Source: Plantago ovata (taxonomy: Eukaryota > Streptophyta > Magnoliopsida > Lamiales > Plantaginaceae). From it: a DNA stretch of 64,000 bases. The position numbers and the translations under genes were made by a program. Every line of letters begins with the position of its first letter. The first letter of the stretch is position 1. A model generated the notes under the pieces. It was not told the DNA's origin, ran no database searches, and saw nothing but the letters and a program-made list of their open reading frames with translations. The stretch is taken from the NCBI GenBank assembly GCA_028274465.1, contig CM051458.1:75951766-76015765 (forward strand). Direction: 5' to 3'. Of the stretch, positions 1 through 12,407 are shown piece after piece.

Positions 1-3000
1 CACGCAAGTAGGTGGGGGAAGTTTTTCAATGATTTCTATCTTAGCCTTGTCTACCTCAATACCTTTTTCAGAAACTACATGCCCTAGAACAATGCCTTCT
101 CTAACCATATAATGACTCTTCTCCCAACTTAAGGTCAAGTTGCATTCAATGCACCTTTTCAAAACTAGATCTAATCTTTGCAAGCAATCATCAAATGAAT
201 CACCAAAAAGGGAAAAATCATCCATGAAAACTTCAACAAATTTAGTTACCATGTCAGAGAAAACAGAAAGCATGCACCTTTGAAAAGTGGCGGGAGCATT
301 GCATAGTCCAAATGGCATCCTCCTATAGGCAAATGTTCCGAATGGGCAAGTGAATGTCGTTTTCTCCTGATCTTCGGGTGCAATTGGAATCTGGTAGAAA
401 CCTGATAAACCATCAAGAAAACAATAAAACTTCCGCCCCGCAAGGCGGTTTAGCATGTCATCTATAAATGGTAAAGGGAAGTGATCTTTTTTAGTGGTGG
501 CATTTAATCTTCTGTAGTCAATGCACAACCGCCATCCAGTGGTCTTCCTAACCGGTACCAATTCTCCCTTCTCATTCTCTTCCACCGTGACTCCCGATTT
601 CTTAGGAACTACATGTACCGGGCTCACCCATCGACTATCTGGAATGGGGTAAATCATATTAGCATCTAACAACTTGATCACTTCCTTTTTTACCACCTCT
701 TGCATTGCTGGATTTATCCTTCGCTGAGGTTGCCTAACAGGTTTGGCATCTTGTTCTAGAGTGATGTTGTGTACGCATCTTGTAGGGCTTATTCCTTTGA
801 TATCACTGATCCCCCATCCTATAGCTGCGTAATTTTCCTTCACTACTTCAATCAGCTTACCTTCTTCATCATCTGAGAGATGTGAGTAGACAATCACAGG
901 CTTTTTCCGATTTTCTCCTAAATACACATACTTGAGGTGCGCAGGAAGCGGCTTCAATTCTAAGCTAGGTTCTTCAGGAAACCCTCTTTCTTCTTCTTCT
1001 TCATCCAAAGGTTCAAGTACCTCTTCTCCTGCGGGGATTTCTGGTGTGCTATCCATTATTTCCACTAGTTCCCTTGCTTCTTTGGTCATGTAGCACGTCT
1101 CAGCTTGCATTGTTAGTGCTTCCTCAAGTGGTTCGCGGTCGCCATGGCTATGATGAAATTCTGGAATTGCGGATTCGTACCAATCGACAAATTTTAATTC
1201 CTCCGCAACTTCCTTGTCTCTGACGCTGCATCCTACCAACTCAATCTTTTCGCCCATTACCTCCATAGTTATTTTCTTGCCCTTAAGTTCTAGGAATGTG
1301 TTGGTAGTTTCCATGAATGGTCTCCCCAGTAGTACTATGTGCTCACGGATATGGCTCTTTCCCTCGTCCGCGGATTTCATTACTACAAAATCAGCTGGGA
1401 TTATCAATTTGTCCACTTTCACAAGGATGTCCTCTATTATCCCGACTGGCCTCTTCACACTTTGGTCCACCATTTGGACCACCATATCAGTTGGTGTTAA
1501 TTCTCCGAGTTCCAGGGCCTTGTATACCGAATACGGCATTAAGTTAATGCTAGCTCCTAAGTCAAGCATTGCCTGCGTAGTTCGTCCATTCCCTAAGGCT
1601 ATGTCGATGATGAAGCTGCCAGGATCCTTTTTCTTCATCGGCAATCCGGCAATCGAGTTGACCGTTTCAACCCCATTCACTTCCTTTTCTGAAGAAATCT
1701 TTTTGTTCTTGATCTCACGAAAGAATTTCATATAAGCTGGAATATTCTGGACCAACTCTAAGAGTGGCACATTGACCTCCACCTTTGACAGTCTTTGGAA
1801 TAGGAGTGAATCTTGAATATCCTTCTTGACTGGTTTAATCTGACTCGGGTATGGCACATGTGGCTTCGGAGGCACATATGGATTGGGAGATTTGTGGAGT
1901 CCTCCTGGCATACTGGTTCCTTCCTCGGCTTCATCATCATCTATGTCTATCACAGATGGTCCTGGTTCATCATTCTTTCCTGGAACTTCTTGAGGTTCTT
2001 CTGGACTTCCGCCAACCTCTTGTTCAGTACTTGCCCCTCTATTATTGTCCTCAGTAGATTCCACCCGCTTAGGACGTACAAAGTTAGGAATTTTGGTCAT
2101 CTTGCCTCCTAGGAGCAGTAGATTCACCTCTTCGTACTCATTCTCCTCGGTAGCATCAGCTGGAGGCTGCTCGGGATCAGCTTCAGTTATCTCTTCGGCA
2201 GGACTAGGATTGTCCTGTTCCCTGGAGTCGGGAGGTGATTCGCTCGTCACCTTGGGTGGTTTGCTCACTACTTCCGGTGGGGTATCCTCGACTTCATTAC
2301 CACACCTTCCACACTTCAGTAGGCTAAGTTCTTTGATCAGTTGCTCAGTTACTTCGATCGCTTCAAAAGCCTTTTCGATGCGAAGATTGTTCTCAACCTG
2401 CCCTGCGTGTGCTACTTCGAAGACACTCTCAATGGCTTTGATTCCTGCGTAAAATGCAAGTTCCTCCTCCTCACTGAGGTCTTCGTCCTCAGAATAGCTG
2501 TCGTATACCCCCTCAGTTTTTTCTTGATTTGAGTATATGTTGGCGACTTCGTTCGACATGATTTTCTCGGATTGTGCAGATCCATTGGCGAATGTTTGAA
2601 AGACCTTCACTGCCTCTTCAACTGTACATTCTTCCAAACCTCCACATATCCCATCTATTTGAAGCCTAACTTCATCTCGTAGTCCTCCAACAAAAAACCA
2701 AATCAGCTCCCCATCGTCGAAACGGTGGTGGGGGCACTCACGTTTATACAACTCAAAACGTTCATAGGTGTCACAGAACCGCTCGTATTCTCCTTGCTTG
2801 AAGTATTCGATCCGATTCTCATGGTAAGGCATGAAACGTGCCAAGAACTCCTCTACTACTTGGCTCCAGGTCTTCAGTGATCCTGGTGCTAACCTTGCTA
2901 TCCATATCCTCGGTTCATATCCCAAAGTAAAAGGAAATAATTTCCTACATAATTGATCCTCGGTGAATCCCTTTGCGGGAACCTTTGCTATCTCTTCTTG

Positions 3001-3174
3001 ATAGGCTCTGATGAAGCTTATTGGATTCATATCCTCTCCTTCTTCGAACCTTGGTATCCTTCTCACTATGGTGCTTGTTACCTCGTACCCCGATAACTCT
3101 TCTTCCAAGTATATAGCTGACCCCCTCCTGACTTGCGAGAACGTCGGTGTCAAGCGGGCTTTTAAGGTCGTCAT
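1..3174 (-). CDS. Athila-type Ty3/gypsy gag-pol polyprotein, runs off the left edge
   Basis: Reading the minus strand from ATG at 3174 (an in-frame TGA lies a few codons upstream), one frame stays open to base 1, about 1058 codons. In order it holds a retrotransposon gag domain (about residues 50-190), an acidic linker without a classical CCHC knuckle, a retropepsin-like protease with the motif LDLGASINLMP (near residue 535), and a reverse transcriptase. The RT shows the block GWRLCIDYRRLN and the catalytic variant FMDD (near residue 983). RNase H and integrase must lie beyond the window. The DLGASINLMP protease and FMDD are typical of the Athila lineage of plant gypsy elements. No stop or frameshift was seen, so this copy may be recent and is the only pol-bearing Athila here. 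The product would be a cytoplasmic particle-forming polyprotein. Lineage assignment rests on motifs, not on a tree. Confidence 0.88.
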   Translation of the reverse strand, partial: MTTLKARLTPTFSQVRRGSAIYLEEELSGYEVTSTIVRRIPRFEEGEDMNPISFIRAYQEEIAKVPAKGFTEDQLCRKLFPFTLGYEPRIWIARLAPGSLKTWSQVVEEFLARFMPYHENRIEYFKQGEYERFCDTYERFELYKRECPHHRFDDGELIWFFVGGLRDEVRLQIDGICGGLEECTVEEAVKVFQTFANGSAQSEKIMSNEVANIYSNQEKTEGVYDSYSEDEDLSEEEELAFYAGIKAIESVFEVAHAGQVENNLRIEKAFEAIEVTEQLIKELSLLKCGRCGNEVEDTPPEVVSKPPKVTSESPPDSREQDNPSPAEEITEADPEQPPADATEENEYEEVNLLLLGGKMTKIPNFVRPKRVESTEDNNRGASTEQEVGGSPEEPQEVPGKNDEPGPSVIDIDDDEAEEGTSMPGGLHKSPNPYVPPKPHVPYPSQIKPVKKDIQDSLLFQRLSKVEVNVPLLELVQNIPAYMKFFREIKNKKISSEKEVNGVETVNSIAGLPMKKKDPGSFIIDIALGNGRTTQAMLDLGASINLMPYSVYKALELGELTPTDMVVQMVDQSVKRPVGIIEDILVKVDKLIIPADFVVMKSADEGKSHIREHIVLLGRPFMETTNTFLELKGKKITMEVMGEKIELVGCSVRDKEVAEELKFVDWYESAIPEFHHSHGDREPLEEALTMQAETCYMTKEARELVEIMDSTPEIPAGEEVLEPLDEEEEERGFPEEPSLELKPLPAHLKYVYLGENRKKPVIVYSHLSDDEEGKLIEVVKENYAAIGWGISDIKGISPTRCVHNITLEQDAKPVRQPQRRINPAMQEVVKKEVIKLLDANMIYPIPDSRWVSPVHVVPKKSGVTVEENEKGELVPVRKTTGWRLCIDYRRLNATTKKDHFPLPFIDDMLNRLAGRKFYCFLDGLSGFYQIPIAPEDQEKTTFTCPFGTFAYRRMPFGLCNAPATFQRCMLSVFSDMVTKFVEVFMDDFSLFGDSFDDCLQRLDLVLKRCIECNLTLSWEKSHYMVREGIVLGHVVSEKGIEVDKAKIEIIEKLPPPTCV

Positions 3175-3425
3175 ACCTGGAAATCTGTATCAGGAGTAAC
3201 TCAAAACTAAAAATTAGCCTCGTTAGAAATTTCGAAAATCGAGAAAATTTCTGGATATTGAATACTACTAAAGCTAGGAAAGGTTATTAGAAACAGACTA
3301 GGAAAGCAGTATCAGAGAGAGATTAAAAAGAAAAACTAAAACTAATAGAATTAGGAATCTAAAGCTGTAAATAAAAACAAATTAAACAGAAAAAAGGAGT
3401 ATAGTCCCCGGCAACGGCGCCAATT
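3175..3425 (-). other. Athila element 5' leader with tRNA-Asp primer binding site
   Basis: This is the untranslated leader between the 5' LTR and gag on the minus strand. The plus strand reads TCCCCGGCAACGGCGCCA at 3405-3422, the 3' end of plant tRNA-Asp, so the minus strand carries the complementary primer site next to the LTR. The A-rich leader is nearly the same as the leaders at 20181-20325 and 56134-56296, which belong to elements with different coding content. Confidence 0.85.
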
Positions 3426-4694
3426 TGATGAACCGGAATTTGTCAGATTCTAATTCAGCAAATATTATTTGTAATTAGCCAAAGGCTATCCACAACTACA
3501 ACGAAAACTGTAGTGTAGTAGCAGAATGACTCGAGTGTCGTTCTCTCAGGACTATACTAGCTTTATCAAATCTAATTAAGAATATAAAACAACAGATAGA
3601 AAGCAAAAGGGGGTTTCAAGCAGATAATGGAGATTGGTGATAGTATGGTCCTTCTTAGCATAATGGGTCGATAATCATGCATAAATTACTCGGTCTTGCA
3701 TAGAGATCTTTGAATCAATCTAATGTCCTGTTGCAAGTATTAAGCACTACGAAGATAATCTGGTCTGACTAGTCAATCACTGTTGTCCTAATGTGTTCCG
3801 TAATTATTCAACACTACGAATATAATTGGTCTGATGGTCGACTAGTGTCCAATTATGCATAATGATCAATACAACATACGAGAATTTTGGTTACAACTGA
3901 TCAACGAAATAAAGCAATGACACGGAGTATAATGCGCGATATAGCCATTAGCATGATTATCTTCCCTTGCTAAGAATTCACATACTACCACCAATGATAA
4001 GTTTAGATACTCATAATAGGCATGCAATCAATAGAAATCATAGAAGAAAACATATTGAAAGAAGATAAAATAAGTAGATAAAAACTGTAAGATACAAAGT
4101 CACCGAAGGTTGTCAATCTCCGGATGATTGCGATCCTACGCGCTCCAATCTGCTATGAAAAAGTATCCCCTAAGCTACGGAACTCCCAGGACAGGCCCCG
4201 GGAAGTTCCTACCTAAAACTATAGAGAGAGGTGAGAAAGTAGGCTTGGAAAGATATGATTTTCGGAGAGAAAACTGAGCTCTATATATAGGCCCCGAATT
4301 AGTCCGCGGCGGTTCGCCCTACAGTGCGGCGGTTCGCCCCACAGCTATTTCGCTGAATTTCCGCGTTTTCGACGCGGTTTTTGATTTCTTCACCTTTTCG
4401 GACTCGGTTTTAGACTTCTAATGGCCTTCTAACCTCCAGATTCGACCCCTGACTCAAAATCCTATCCGGAAACCTTCAGATACTCCAAATAGGCTTCTGG
4501 AACACCAATTCCTTGTAAACTTCAATATAATTTCCCGGAAATCTCCGAATTTCAACCAAAACCTGTAAAATAAAATCTAAAGGGAACGTGACACTATTCT
4601 AATAAAATGTACTAAAATATAACTAAATTAACATAGAGGATAGCTAAAATAGGTGAAAAAGACTCGAATGAAAGTGTAAAATACACATTCATCA
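3426..4694 (-). repeat. 5' LTR of the Athila element (1269 bp)
   Basis: Bounded by TGATGAA at 3426 and TTCATCA ending at 4694, a seven-base inverted terminal pair. The primer site adjoins its left side, making it the 5' LTR of a minus-strand element. A TATA box (TATATATA on the complement of about 4281-4289) is preceded, in the transcription direction, by GC-rich self-complementary motifs. The right flank (CCCGT) should be matched by a 5-bp duplication beyond the left edge of the window. Confidence 0.9.
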
Positions 4695-6141
4695 CCCGTC
4701 GATGTCAGCTCTGAATAAGCAGTTGACCTAAGACACGATCCAAGATTATGGCTACATACAAATGGGGATGATAAGTGTTTCTGTGAAGGATTCATCTCTC
4801 ATGTGTAGCACAGGAGAGCACTGCTCATAGTCGTTCATAGTTGTGATTGGTAAAATCGCTGGCCAGCGTACCAATATTATTATGATGGTCATAATAGATA
4901 TTGGATTCACCATGCAACTCACTGAAGACGCCCATGGATGTATTATTGGGATAGACACTTCATCGATCCTAGATACATTCGAGTCAGTCAGATGAAGGGA
5001 CGTTACCATCGTCCTCATTTATTAATATTGCAAATGGAACCGTCTAGGAATTCCATTTTGCCAAGTCTAGGACTTGCTTAATACAATGAGGCCCTATGGG
5101 TCACACTATGTGGTGATTCAGCTTATCCGAATATCCTTGAAGATGGAATCGCAATTAATTTGGAATTAATTGTGATTGATGGATTATAATTGATTTGGAA
5201 TTAATTATAATATTTAGTGGCTCAATGATTTGGAATTATTAATTGAATTGGCTAATTAATTGTATTTTATGTAAATACAATTAAAGATTATATTTTAGAA
5301 ATATAATAGAGGTTTGATTTGAAAGGATATGTTAATTTAGAATTAACATATGCACATGGGCAAAATCTACTTGGAGTTTGAATTACCTTAGAACTATAAG
5401 TGGGTCCCAAAATCGGGACCCACCTAACACCCTTAAGACGCGCGCGCGCGAGATGGAGTGGGGGAAGGAGTTCGACTCCTTCCTCTATTAGAAGTCTAAG
5501 GGATAAGTTAGATTTTCCTGATTGAGTTTTAATTTAATTGGGAATGAATCTAGACTTGAAATTGGTTTCCTAGTGCGATAAGAATTAGATTTTTATTCCT
5601 TTATGAAGTCTAATTGCTTATGCTTTAGGCTTCTATTGATTACTATATAGTAGACTATTAGAGAGCTTTTGACATAGATTTTCACACAGTTGAAGAATCA
5701 AATTCTTAGAGAATTATTCTACCTTTCTTAGAGAAAACAAAAGCTCTCGCCTACCTCCACATAGCCACGCGCACGCCACCCCTCGCTGGAGGAAAACCGC
5801 CGCCCCATCTTCTTGGTCACACAAAGAATATCCTAACATTCTTTCCGATAGGCTGTTCATCCGTGGATACCAAGGTTGAGGTTCTAGGAGCTGGAAACTA
5901 ACTTTTATTGTCTTGCAGATAATCAGAGTATTGCAAATATCTTCGACTTCGACGAAGGAGAAGATACACCGAATTATTACGAAGACTTGGAAGTTGTGCT
6001 TTATTCGGAAGTAAGGTTAGTCTTCTAATTGACGTGTTTAAATATATACGGCATATACATAATCAATTAACCTGCATGTTAAGAAAATTTTTGAAACTCC
6101 GCTGTGTACCCTAGGGGTAACTCTGACCGTATTTTCTTACA
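4695..6141 (+). repeat. copia-type LTR, 5' end missing
   Basis: About 1.45 kb related, in inverted orientation, to 32255-33901. Shared blocks include the GTGGATACCAAGG motif (near 5867) and the 3' terminus ending TTTTCTTACA at 6141. Its 5' part is missing because the Athila LTR abuts it at 4694/4695, in the middle of the homologous LTR. It contains a CG dinucleotide run (about 5437-5449) and no gene. GTGGATACCAAGG also occurs in the copia LTRs at 20729 and 28949, which supports a copia origin. Confidence 0.7.
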
Positions 6142-8127
6142 GTTAAACCCTGCTAAGTGTACTTTTGGCGTCAAAGGAGGAAAGTTCCTGGGCTACATGT
6201 TTACGGAACGCGAAATAGAAGCAAACACGGAGAAAATTAGAGCAATAATGGATATGGAGCATCCCCGCAACTTGGCCGAAGATCAGAGGCTTATAGGGAA
6301 GGTTATATCTCTCAGAAGGTTCATTTCTAAGAGTGCGGAGAAAAGTCTGCCGTTCTTCAAAATTCTACGCGCTCAGAAACAGGGTTTCCAATGGACAGAG
6401 GAGTGCGACAAGGCGTTTGAAAATCCTAAAGTGTATCTGACAAGTCTGCCACTTCTCGCTAAACCAATACCGAAGGATCCATTGTACCTATACCTGGCAA
6501 TTTCAGAGGAATCCATTTCGTCAGTTCTGGTACGGATCTTGCGAAATGAGCAACAGTCGGTCTACTATCTCAGCAGAGTCATGATGCCGCCTGAGCGCAA
6601 TTACAAAGATATTGAGAAGTACGCACTATGTCTCATCACTTGTGTGCGACGCCTGAAGCCGTATTTCCAATCGCATTCTATCATCGTGTTGACAACGCAG
6701 CCACTACGCCAGGTCTTGACTAAATTAGATCACCCAGGTAGATTGGCCAGATGGGCGATTGAGTTGGGGGAACACGCAAAAGAATTTCAAGCACCAACGA
6801 CTAAAAAAGCACAGGTAATCGCTGACTTCTTGGCAGAATTCCCCGCCAGGACCGCAGAAGCAGATACGGAAGAGGTAATGTTATTTTCAACATACGTTAC
6901 TTTGGGTGGTAGGGAACGCTCATCACCGGACTTCCAGGAATGGAGCCAGGAAACTATGACCGGGCTAGATGAGCAAGCGCCATATGTATAGAAAGAGCGC
7001 GCTAAACGCCGCAGACTAAGAATGCTGGCAATTGAGGAAGCAGTTCCACAGAAAAGCGATGTTGAATGGGGACTTAGAGTTGATGGGTCGGCATCACAAG
7101 GGTATGGCGAGATCGGAATTCATATCAAGAGTCCGGAAGTTGCGGAAATGGAGTATGTGGTTAGCCTTAACTTTCGCGTCACCAATAATGAGGCGGCCCT
7201 TACCGCGCTGACAATGGCGAGAGGGGTTCAGGCGCGTCGAGTAAAGCTGTTCACTGACTCACAGTTAGTGGCATACCAATTCGACCGAACGTTCGATACG
7301 AAGAAAGATCAACTTACCTAGTATCAGAAAAAGTTGAAGGAGTTAGCCACGGGGTTTGAGAGTTTTTCCCTCGCCAAGATACCTAGAGCAGACAACACAA
7401 GGGCAGACGTTTTAGCCAAATTTTCTACCGCATCCAGACCAATAGACACGAGGTCGGTGGTCCTTATGCACGCGGAGCAACCCATTATTGGTACAAATAA
7501 AGGGGCAACTTTGCAAGCGGCAGTGAATGAACAGGAGGATTGGATGCGTGATATTATCCAATATTTGACTTCGGGGCGGGTACCCAAGGATAAAATTGAA
7601 GCAAGACGGCTACAATTACGAGCGGCAAGGTTTTACATGGATGGCGTGCACCTGTACAAGAGATCTTTTGGGAAGGGCCACGACTTAAAATGCTTAGGGC
7701 AACAAGAAGCAGCTGAAGTAATCAAAGAAATTCATAGCGGAAGCTGTGGAAATCATTCTGCCGGGAGATCCCTCTGTAAGAAAATAGCCAGGCAAGGTTA
7801 CTACTGGCCGGATATGCGGGAGCAGGCCGCTAGATATTGTCAGAAATGTGCAGCGTGCCAAAGATTTCGAAGGATCGATGCGCAACGATCAAGGCCGCTT
7901 ATCCCGACGTAACGGCGTGGCCCTTTGACCAATGGGGTCTAGATAGCGTCGGGCCATTCCCAATCGTGAGTAGGCAGCGCAAGTTCCTATTGGTAGCCGT
8001 AGACTACTACACCAAGTGGATAGAGGCCAAAGCGTTATCAACTATAACTGAAGCACAGGTCAAAACTTTTTATTTGGGAGAATATCGTCACCCGCTTTGG
8101 ATTGCCTAAAGTCTTAGTCTCTGATAA
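6142..8127 (+). pseudogene. Tat/Retand-like gypsy pol fragment: RT end, two RNase H domains, integrase start
   Basis: It begins inside the RT at LNPAKCTFGVKGGKFLGY, directly after a copia-type LTR end. The RT connection and the first RNase H follow to about 6870. Near 7060-7440 there is a second RNase H-like domain (RVDGSASQGYG, then LFTDSQLVAYQ), the extra domain known from the Tat lineage. The integrase zinc finger is at about 7720-7870 (H..H, then CQKCAAC) and the core shows WGLDSVGPF and VDYYTKWIEAKAL. TAG stops at about 6989 and 7319, and frameshifts near 7910 and 8068, disable it. The frame stops at LVSDN because element A inserted there; it resumes at 31798. Confidence 0.85.
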
Positions 8128-9441
8128 TGATGAACGCGGGTTTGTTGGGTCCCGGTTCAATCAAACTTATTTGTTATTTAGCCAAAGGCAATCCACAACT
8201 ACAATGAAAACCGTAGTGTAGCAGTAGAATGACTCGAGCGTCGTTCTCTCAGGACTATAACTAGCTTTATCTATTTAACTAGAGAATATAAAAACAGCAG
8301 ACGTAAAAGCAAAGGTTTTTCTAACAGATAATGGAGATTGGTGATAGTATGATCCTTCAAAGCATAACGGGTCAATAATCATGCGTAAATTCCTCGGTCT
8401 TGCATGGAGATCTTTGATTAATCTAATGTCCTGTTGCAATTATTAAGCACTACGAAGATAACGATACTGACAAGTTAAGCTCTATTGTCCAATTGTGTTC
8501 CGTAATTATTCAACACTACGAAGATATACCTGCGTATAGGGCGACGAGGGTCCAATTGTGCATAATAATTAATACAACATACGAGAATTTAGGCTGAGCC
8601 TGATCAACGAAATAAAGCAATAACACGGAGTATAATGCGCGATATAGCCATTAGCATGATTATCTTCCCTTCGCTAAGAATTCACATACTACCACCAACG
8701 ATAGTTTAGCTACTCATAATAGGCATGCAATCAACAGAAATCACACGAGAAAACATGTTGAAAGATAAATAAAAAATAATTAGAATAAACTATAAGATAC
8801 AATGTTACCGAAGGTTGTCAATCTCCTAAGAATTGCGATCCTACAAGCTCCAATCTGCTATGAAAAAGTGTCTCCTAAGCTACGAACCCCCAGAACAGGC
8901 TCTGGAAAGTTCCTACCTAAAACTACAGAGAAAGGTGAGAGAGAAGGTCTGGAAAAGTATGAATTTCGGAGAAAATCTGAGCAACTATATATAGGCCCCG
9001 AAATACTGTGGGGCGGTTCGCCCCACACACCGGGCGGTTCGCCCGGTGTGGGGCGAGTCGCCCCACGTCTGGGGCGGTTCGCCCGGGAGATTATTTCGCG
9101 GAATTCCGCGTTTTCAACGCGTTTTTGGATTTCTTCCCCTTTTCGGACTCGGTTTCTGTCTTCTAGTGGCCTTCTAACCTCCAGATTCGACCCCTAGACT
9201 CCAAATCCTATACGGAAACCTTCAGATACTCCAAATAGGCTTCTGGAACACCAATTCCTTGTCAACTTCAATATAATTGTCCGGAAATCCTCGATTTTCA
9301 ACCAAAACCTGTAAAATAAAATCTAAAGGGAAACATGACACTATTCTAATAAAATGCACTAAAATAAAGCTAAATTAACATAGAGGATAGCTAAAATAGG
9401 TGAAAAAGACTCAAATGAAAGTGTAAAATACACATTCATCA
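8128..9441 (-). repeat. 3' LTR of element A (1314 bp)
   Basis: Ends are TGATGAA at 8128 and TTCATCA at 9441. It is the same length, within a base, as the split partner LTR at 20326-20728 plus 30883-31792 (1313 bp after removing the copia element and its duplication). A TATA box is near 8986-8993 on the complement. Four GC-rich palindromic motifs of the GGGCGGTTCGCCC type lie at about 9011-9090, upstream of the TATA box in the transcription direction. Confidence 0.9.
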
Positions 9442-11045
9442 AACTCTCCAAACCGAACCTTTGCTTGTCCTCAAGCAACTAAGCTAGACTCTAATGCAAA
9501 AAACAATGCAAGACACAAAATGGAGTCTCATGCCAAATAAAATGAACTAATCTACTGAATCTACCAAAAAACATATGAACCAAAAACCATGTAAATCAAA
9601 GCATGAATATAGGTTGAAGAATATCTCGATTGACTTATACACATCCACATAAGCACTTATGTCAGGACAAGATAGTCTCTCGTAACATTCTTTACCTGGA
9701 CCTAGTCAGTGACGACGTAATGAAGCATGCTAAGATACGAATGGTTGTCCCGTGCCTATGAAACTGAGGACTTACTGCTGTTCCACCATGTTAAGACTTT
9801 CCCTCAAAGAGGTCGAACCAGTACTGGCTCTCATCAAACGAAGGAGGGTTCCCTATAAAAGATAACTCTCCCCTATTCTACCCATCTCTAAAGTAAAGTC
9901 TTAAGCTATACACCACTTCTTGAATGGCAGGACGAGGGTGGTCTAGAACAGATGACACTCAAGACAAAGAAGATAAAAAATAGAAAATTACAATACGATT
10001 ACGAACATTACAAGAATTGGAAAATGAGACACAACACTTTGCTAACTGCTATTTGGCTTTCTTTTTTGGGCCCTTCTTTGCTTTTTTGGGGCCTTTTCTT
10101 TTTTCTTTCCAAATCCTTTTTCTTTTTTTTTTCTTTTTCTTTTTTCTGGAAATTTTTTCTTTCTTTTTTTTCCGATTTTTTTAGCCAGCAGTAGCATAAC
10201 AAAAAGAGAAACAAAATGACTCACACGACTTCCCCAAACCTATTCGAAAGAATAGGTTGGAGTACAAAATTTACGGAAAAGGAAAAATAAACTCACGATA
10301 CGAAAATGGAAAACGAAAACAAGTCTAATGATGGTGTAACCCCCTCCCCAAACCTATTCGGAAGAATAGGTTATAAACAAAGGATCACACAACCTCACAC
10401 TACCTCCTTCCTAGGCATTTAGCAATCTCAAAGCATGGTGAAGACTTGTTGCCTCTTAGGTACATAATTACTCGGGAAAACAACCATAAGACCCTAACAT
10501 GCATCATCCTATTATAAAGGCCTTCGTGAACCGCAGTAGAGAAAACACCACTAAGTGATGTCGAGACTACCAAGCTTAACTAAGTGCAATACATAATTGT
10601 GACAAGCCAAGCGAGAAAAACCTCAAACAAATTCATAGAGATGAAGCATATGATTAATGGCATAGTTAATTGATCTACCCAATAAAAAAGTTCAAAAAAT
10701 TCGGCAATAAACTCCATATAAAACATGCAAGACTATCCTAGGATGAATGTAGTGAATGCAACCTAAAAATCTAAGAAAGCGGTAAACGTGCAAATGCAAA
10801 TGCAAACAAAGAACAAGATATTAATCAACACAAATCCAAACAATACTTAACATCACAGTTCACATCCATCCCCCTTACGATTCTTAAGCTAGCCCCTAGC
10901 AAAAGAGAATGAGTAATAAGAAGGATACTAGATGTTACCAAACGGTTTGGCCCCGGTTGGCTGAGAGTGGTCATGTGAAAGGACTAATCATCGGGATGGT
11001 AATCCCATAAAAGTCCCTCCACATGTCGGACATGAGCTCATTGGA
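9442..11045 (-). other. Element A 3' untranslated region (first copy)
   Basis: Non-coding. On the minus strand a polypurine stretch (GGTTTGGAGAGTT) abuts the 3' LTR at 9442, the expected plus-strand priming site. A long pyrimidine-rich tract at about 10060-10185 (purine-rich in element sense) and two small perfect hairpins, AACCTATTC paired with GAATAGGTT, at about 10239-10258 and 10350-10372, also occur in element B. No protein-coding signal was seen; the short frames here are low-complexity. Confidence 0.7.
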
Positions 11046-12266
11046 CTACGTAGAGCCTCCTGCTGCTGCTGGATGAGCTGTTGCTGCTCCCACATTTGCT
11101 GGCCTATCCTCTCGGCGATGCTCCTCGAATATCTCCCAATCGCGGTTGTGCTGGACAATGTGCCTGTCGAGGTCCTGTCGCATGGTCGCGTTGTTGGCAT
11201 CAATTCTGTCGAAACGGCCGTCGAGGTAGGTACGGAATTTAGAGAAGTAAATCCTCTAGACCCCTTGGTGCTCGAGGCGGTGCATGCGGTGCTCTATGGA
11301 CAAACGGGATATCTGGGATAGGGGATTGGCCAACATCGGCCTCCATAGCATCCTCACGATCGGAAACTCGGCTGGAAAGGTGCTCCTACATCAGCAGCGG
11401 CAGCCGTGGGGTTCTTCAACTGATACCTAGTCAGCTGCATCAATGTCAATGGTCGAGGGTGAAAGGGCAGCGACCTCGCAATCCCCCTCCTCAATATCAT
11501 CGACCCCATGATATTTGCAGTAGGTGTGATGAAGCTTGGGAAGATGAAAGGCTTCCTCTTCTTTTCCCAGTGGCGCTCGTACTCCTCTACAAATGTGCCC
11601 TATGTCGATCTGATGTCTGTCTATCAGGCAGTAGAGGAGCTCGGCGTAGTAGGGCTGAATCCACGAGTCATTCTTCCTAGGGATCAAGTTGGAGATGCAA
11701 AATTTCATTCAACCTTAGCTTCAATGCTAAGGTCGCTCTGACTGATCCGTGTAGGTTCTCCCCCGATTTCTGGATATCGGACTCCCTGTTCAGATCACGT
11801 CTGTGATAGGTCTTCCGACCCCTAGAGGCCCTCGAATACAGGTAGGCATGGTCGCTCCCTGTGAATCATGGTGCCCAAAATGGAAGAAGAAATGTTGCTC
11901 TGGTGGCCTCCGGTATATAGCGTCGGACTAGTACCCCATCTTCTCCTCAAGATCTGGTATCAAGTGTTAGACATCTGGAGGAGCTCTCGTCGTAACCTTG
12001 AACCTGGGACTGGAACATTGTACCATACTCATTCTTTGGGACCCAAATCGTGATAGCGCCCTATACCGCTTTATCAATGCTGACTCTGGAATATCAATCT
12101 CCTCTTGTTCTGGGATGACGAGCTTCCTCCGCGGCCAGCTCCACTCTAGCCTTTGGCACCTCTACCGCAGCTGCAAGACCAACTCGAACATAGGTGGAGA
12201 GGTTGGGATCTGATGCTACTCCTCCCCTTTTTGCTAGAGCCGGCTCTCCCCTCGATCTCGTGCCAT
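11046..12266 (-). pseudogene. Error-rich duplicate of the element A accessory ORF
   Basis: This stretch matches 15623-16864 but is broken by many small insertions and deletions, increasingly so toward the N gap at 12408. ATG at 12266 corresponds to the ATG at 16864. The density of one-base indels next to a 100-N placeholder points to unpolished sequence and not biological decay. It should not be counted as a second gene copy. Confidence 0.7.
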
Positions 12267-12407
12267 GATTCCTACAACCAGCCATTAGTATCTGTACGAT
12301 GCAAAACAGACCTATGCATATGTTAAATATACGAGTAGAATCAACGAGAATATCTTCAAAAATCCAATTCCTCAAAAACCCAAAGTCTAGTCTAGCTATT
12401 CATTACG

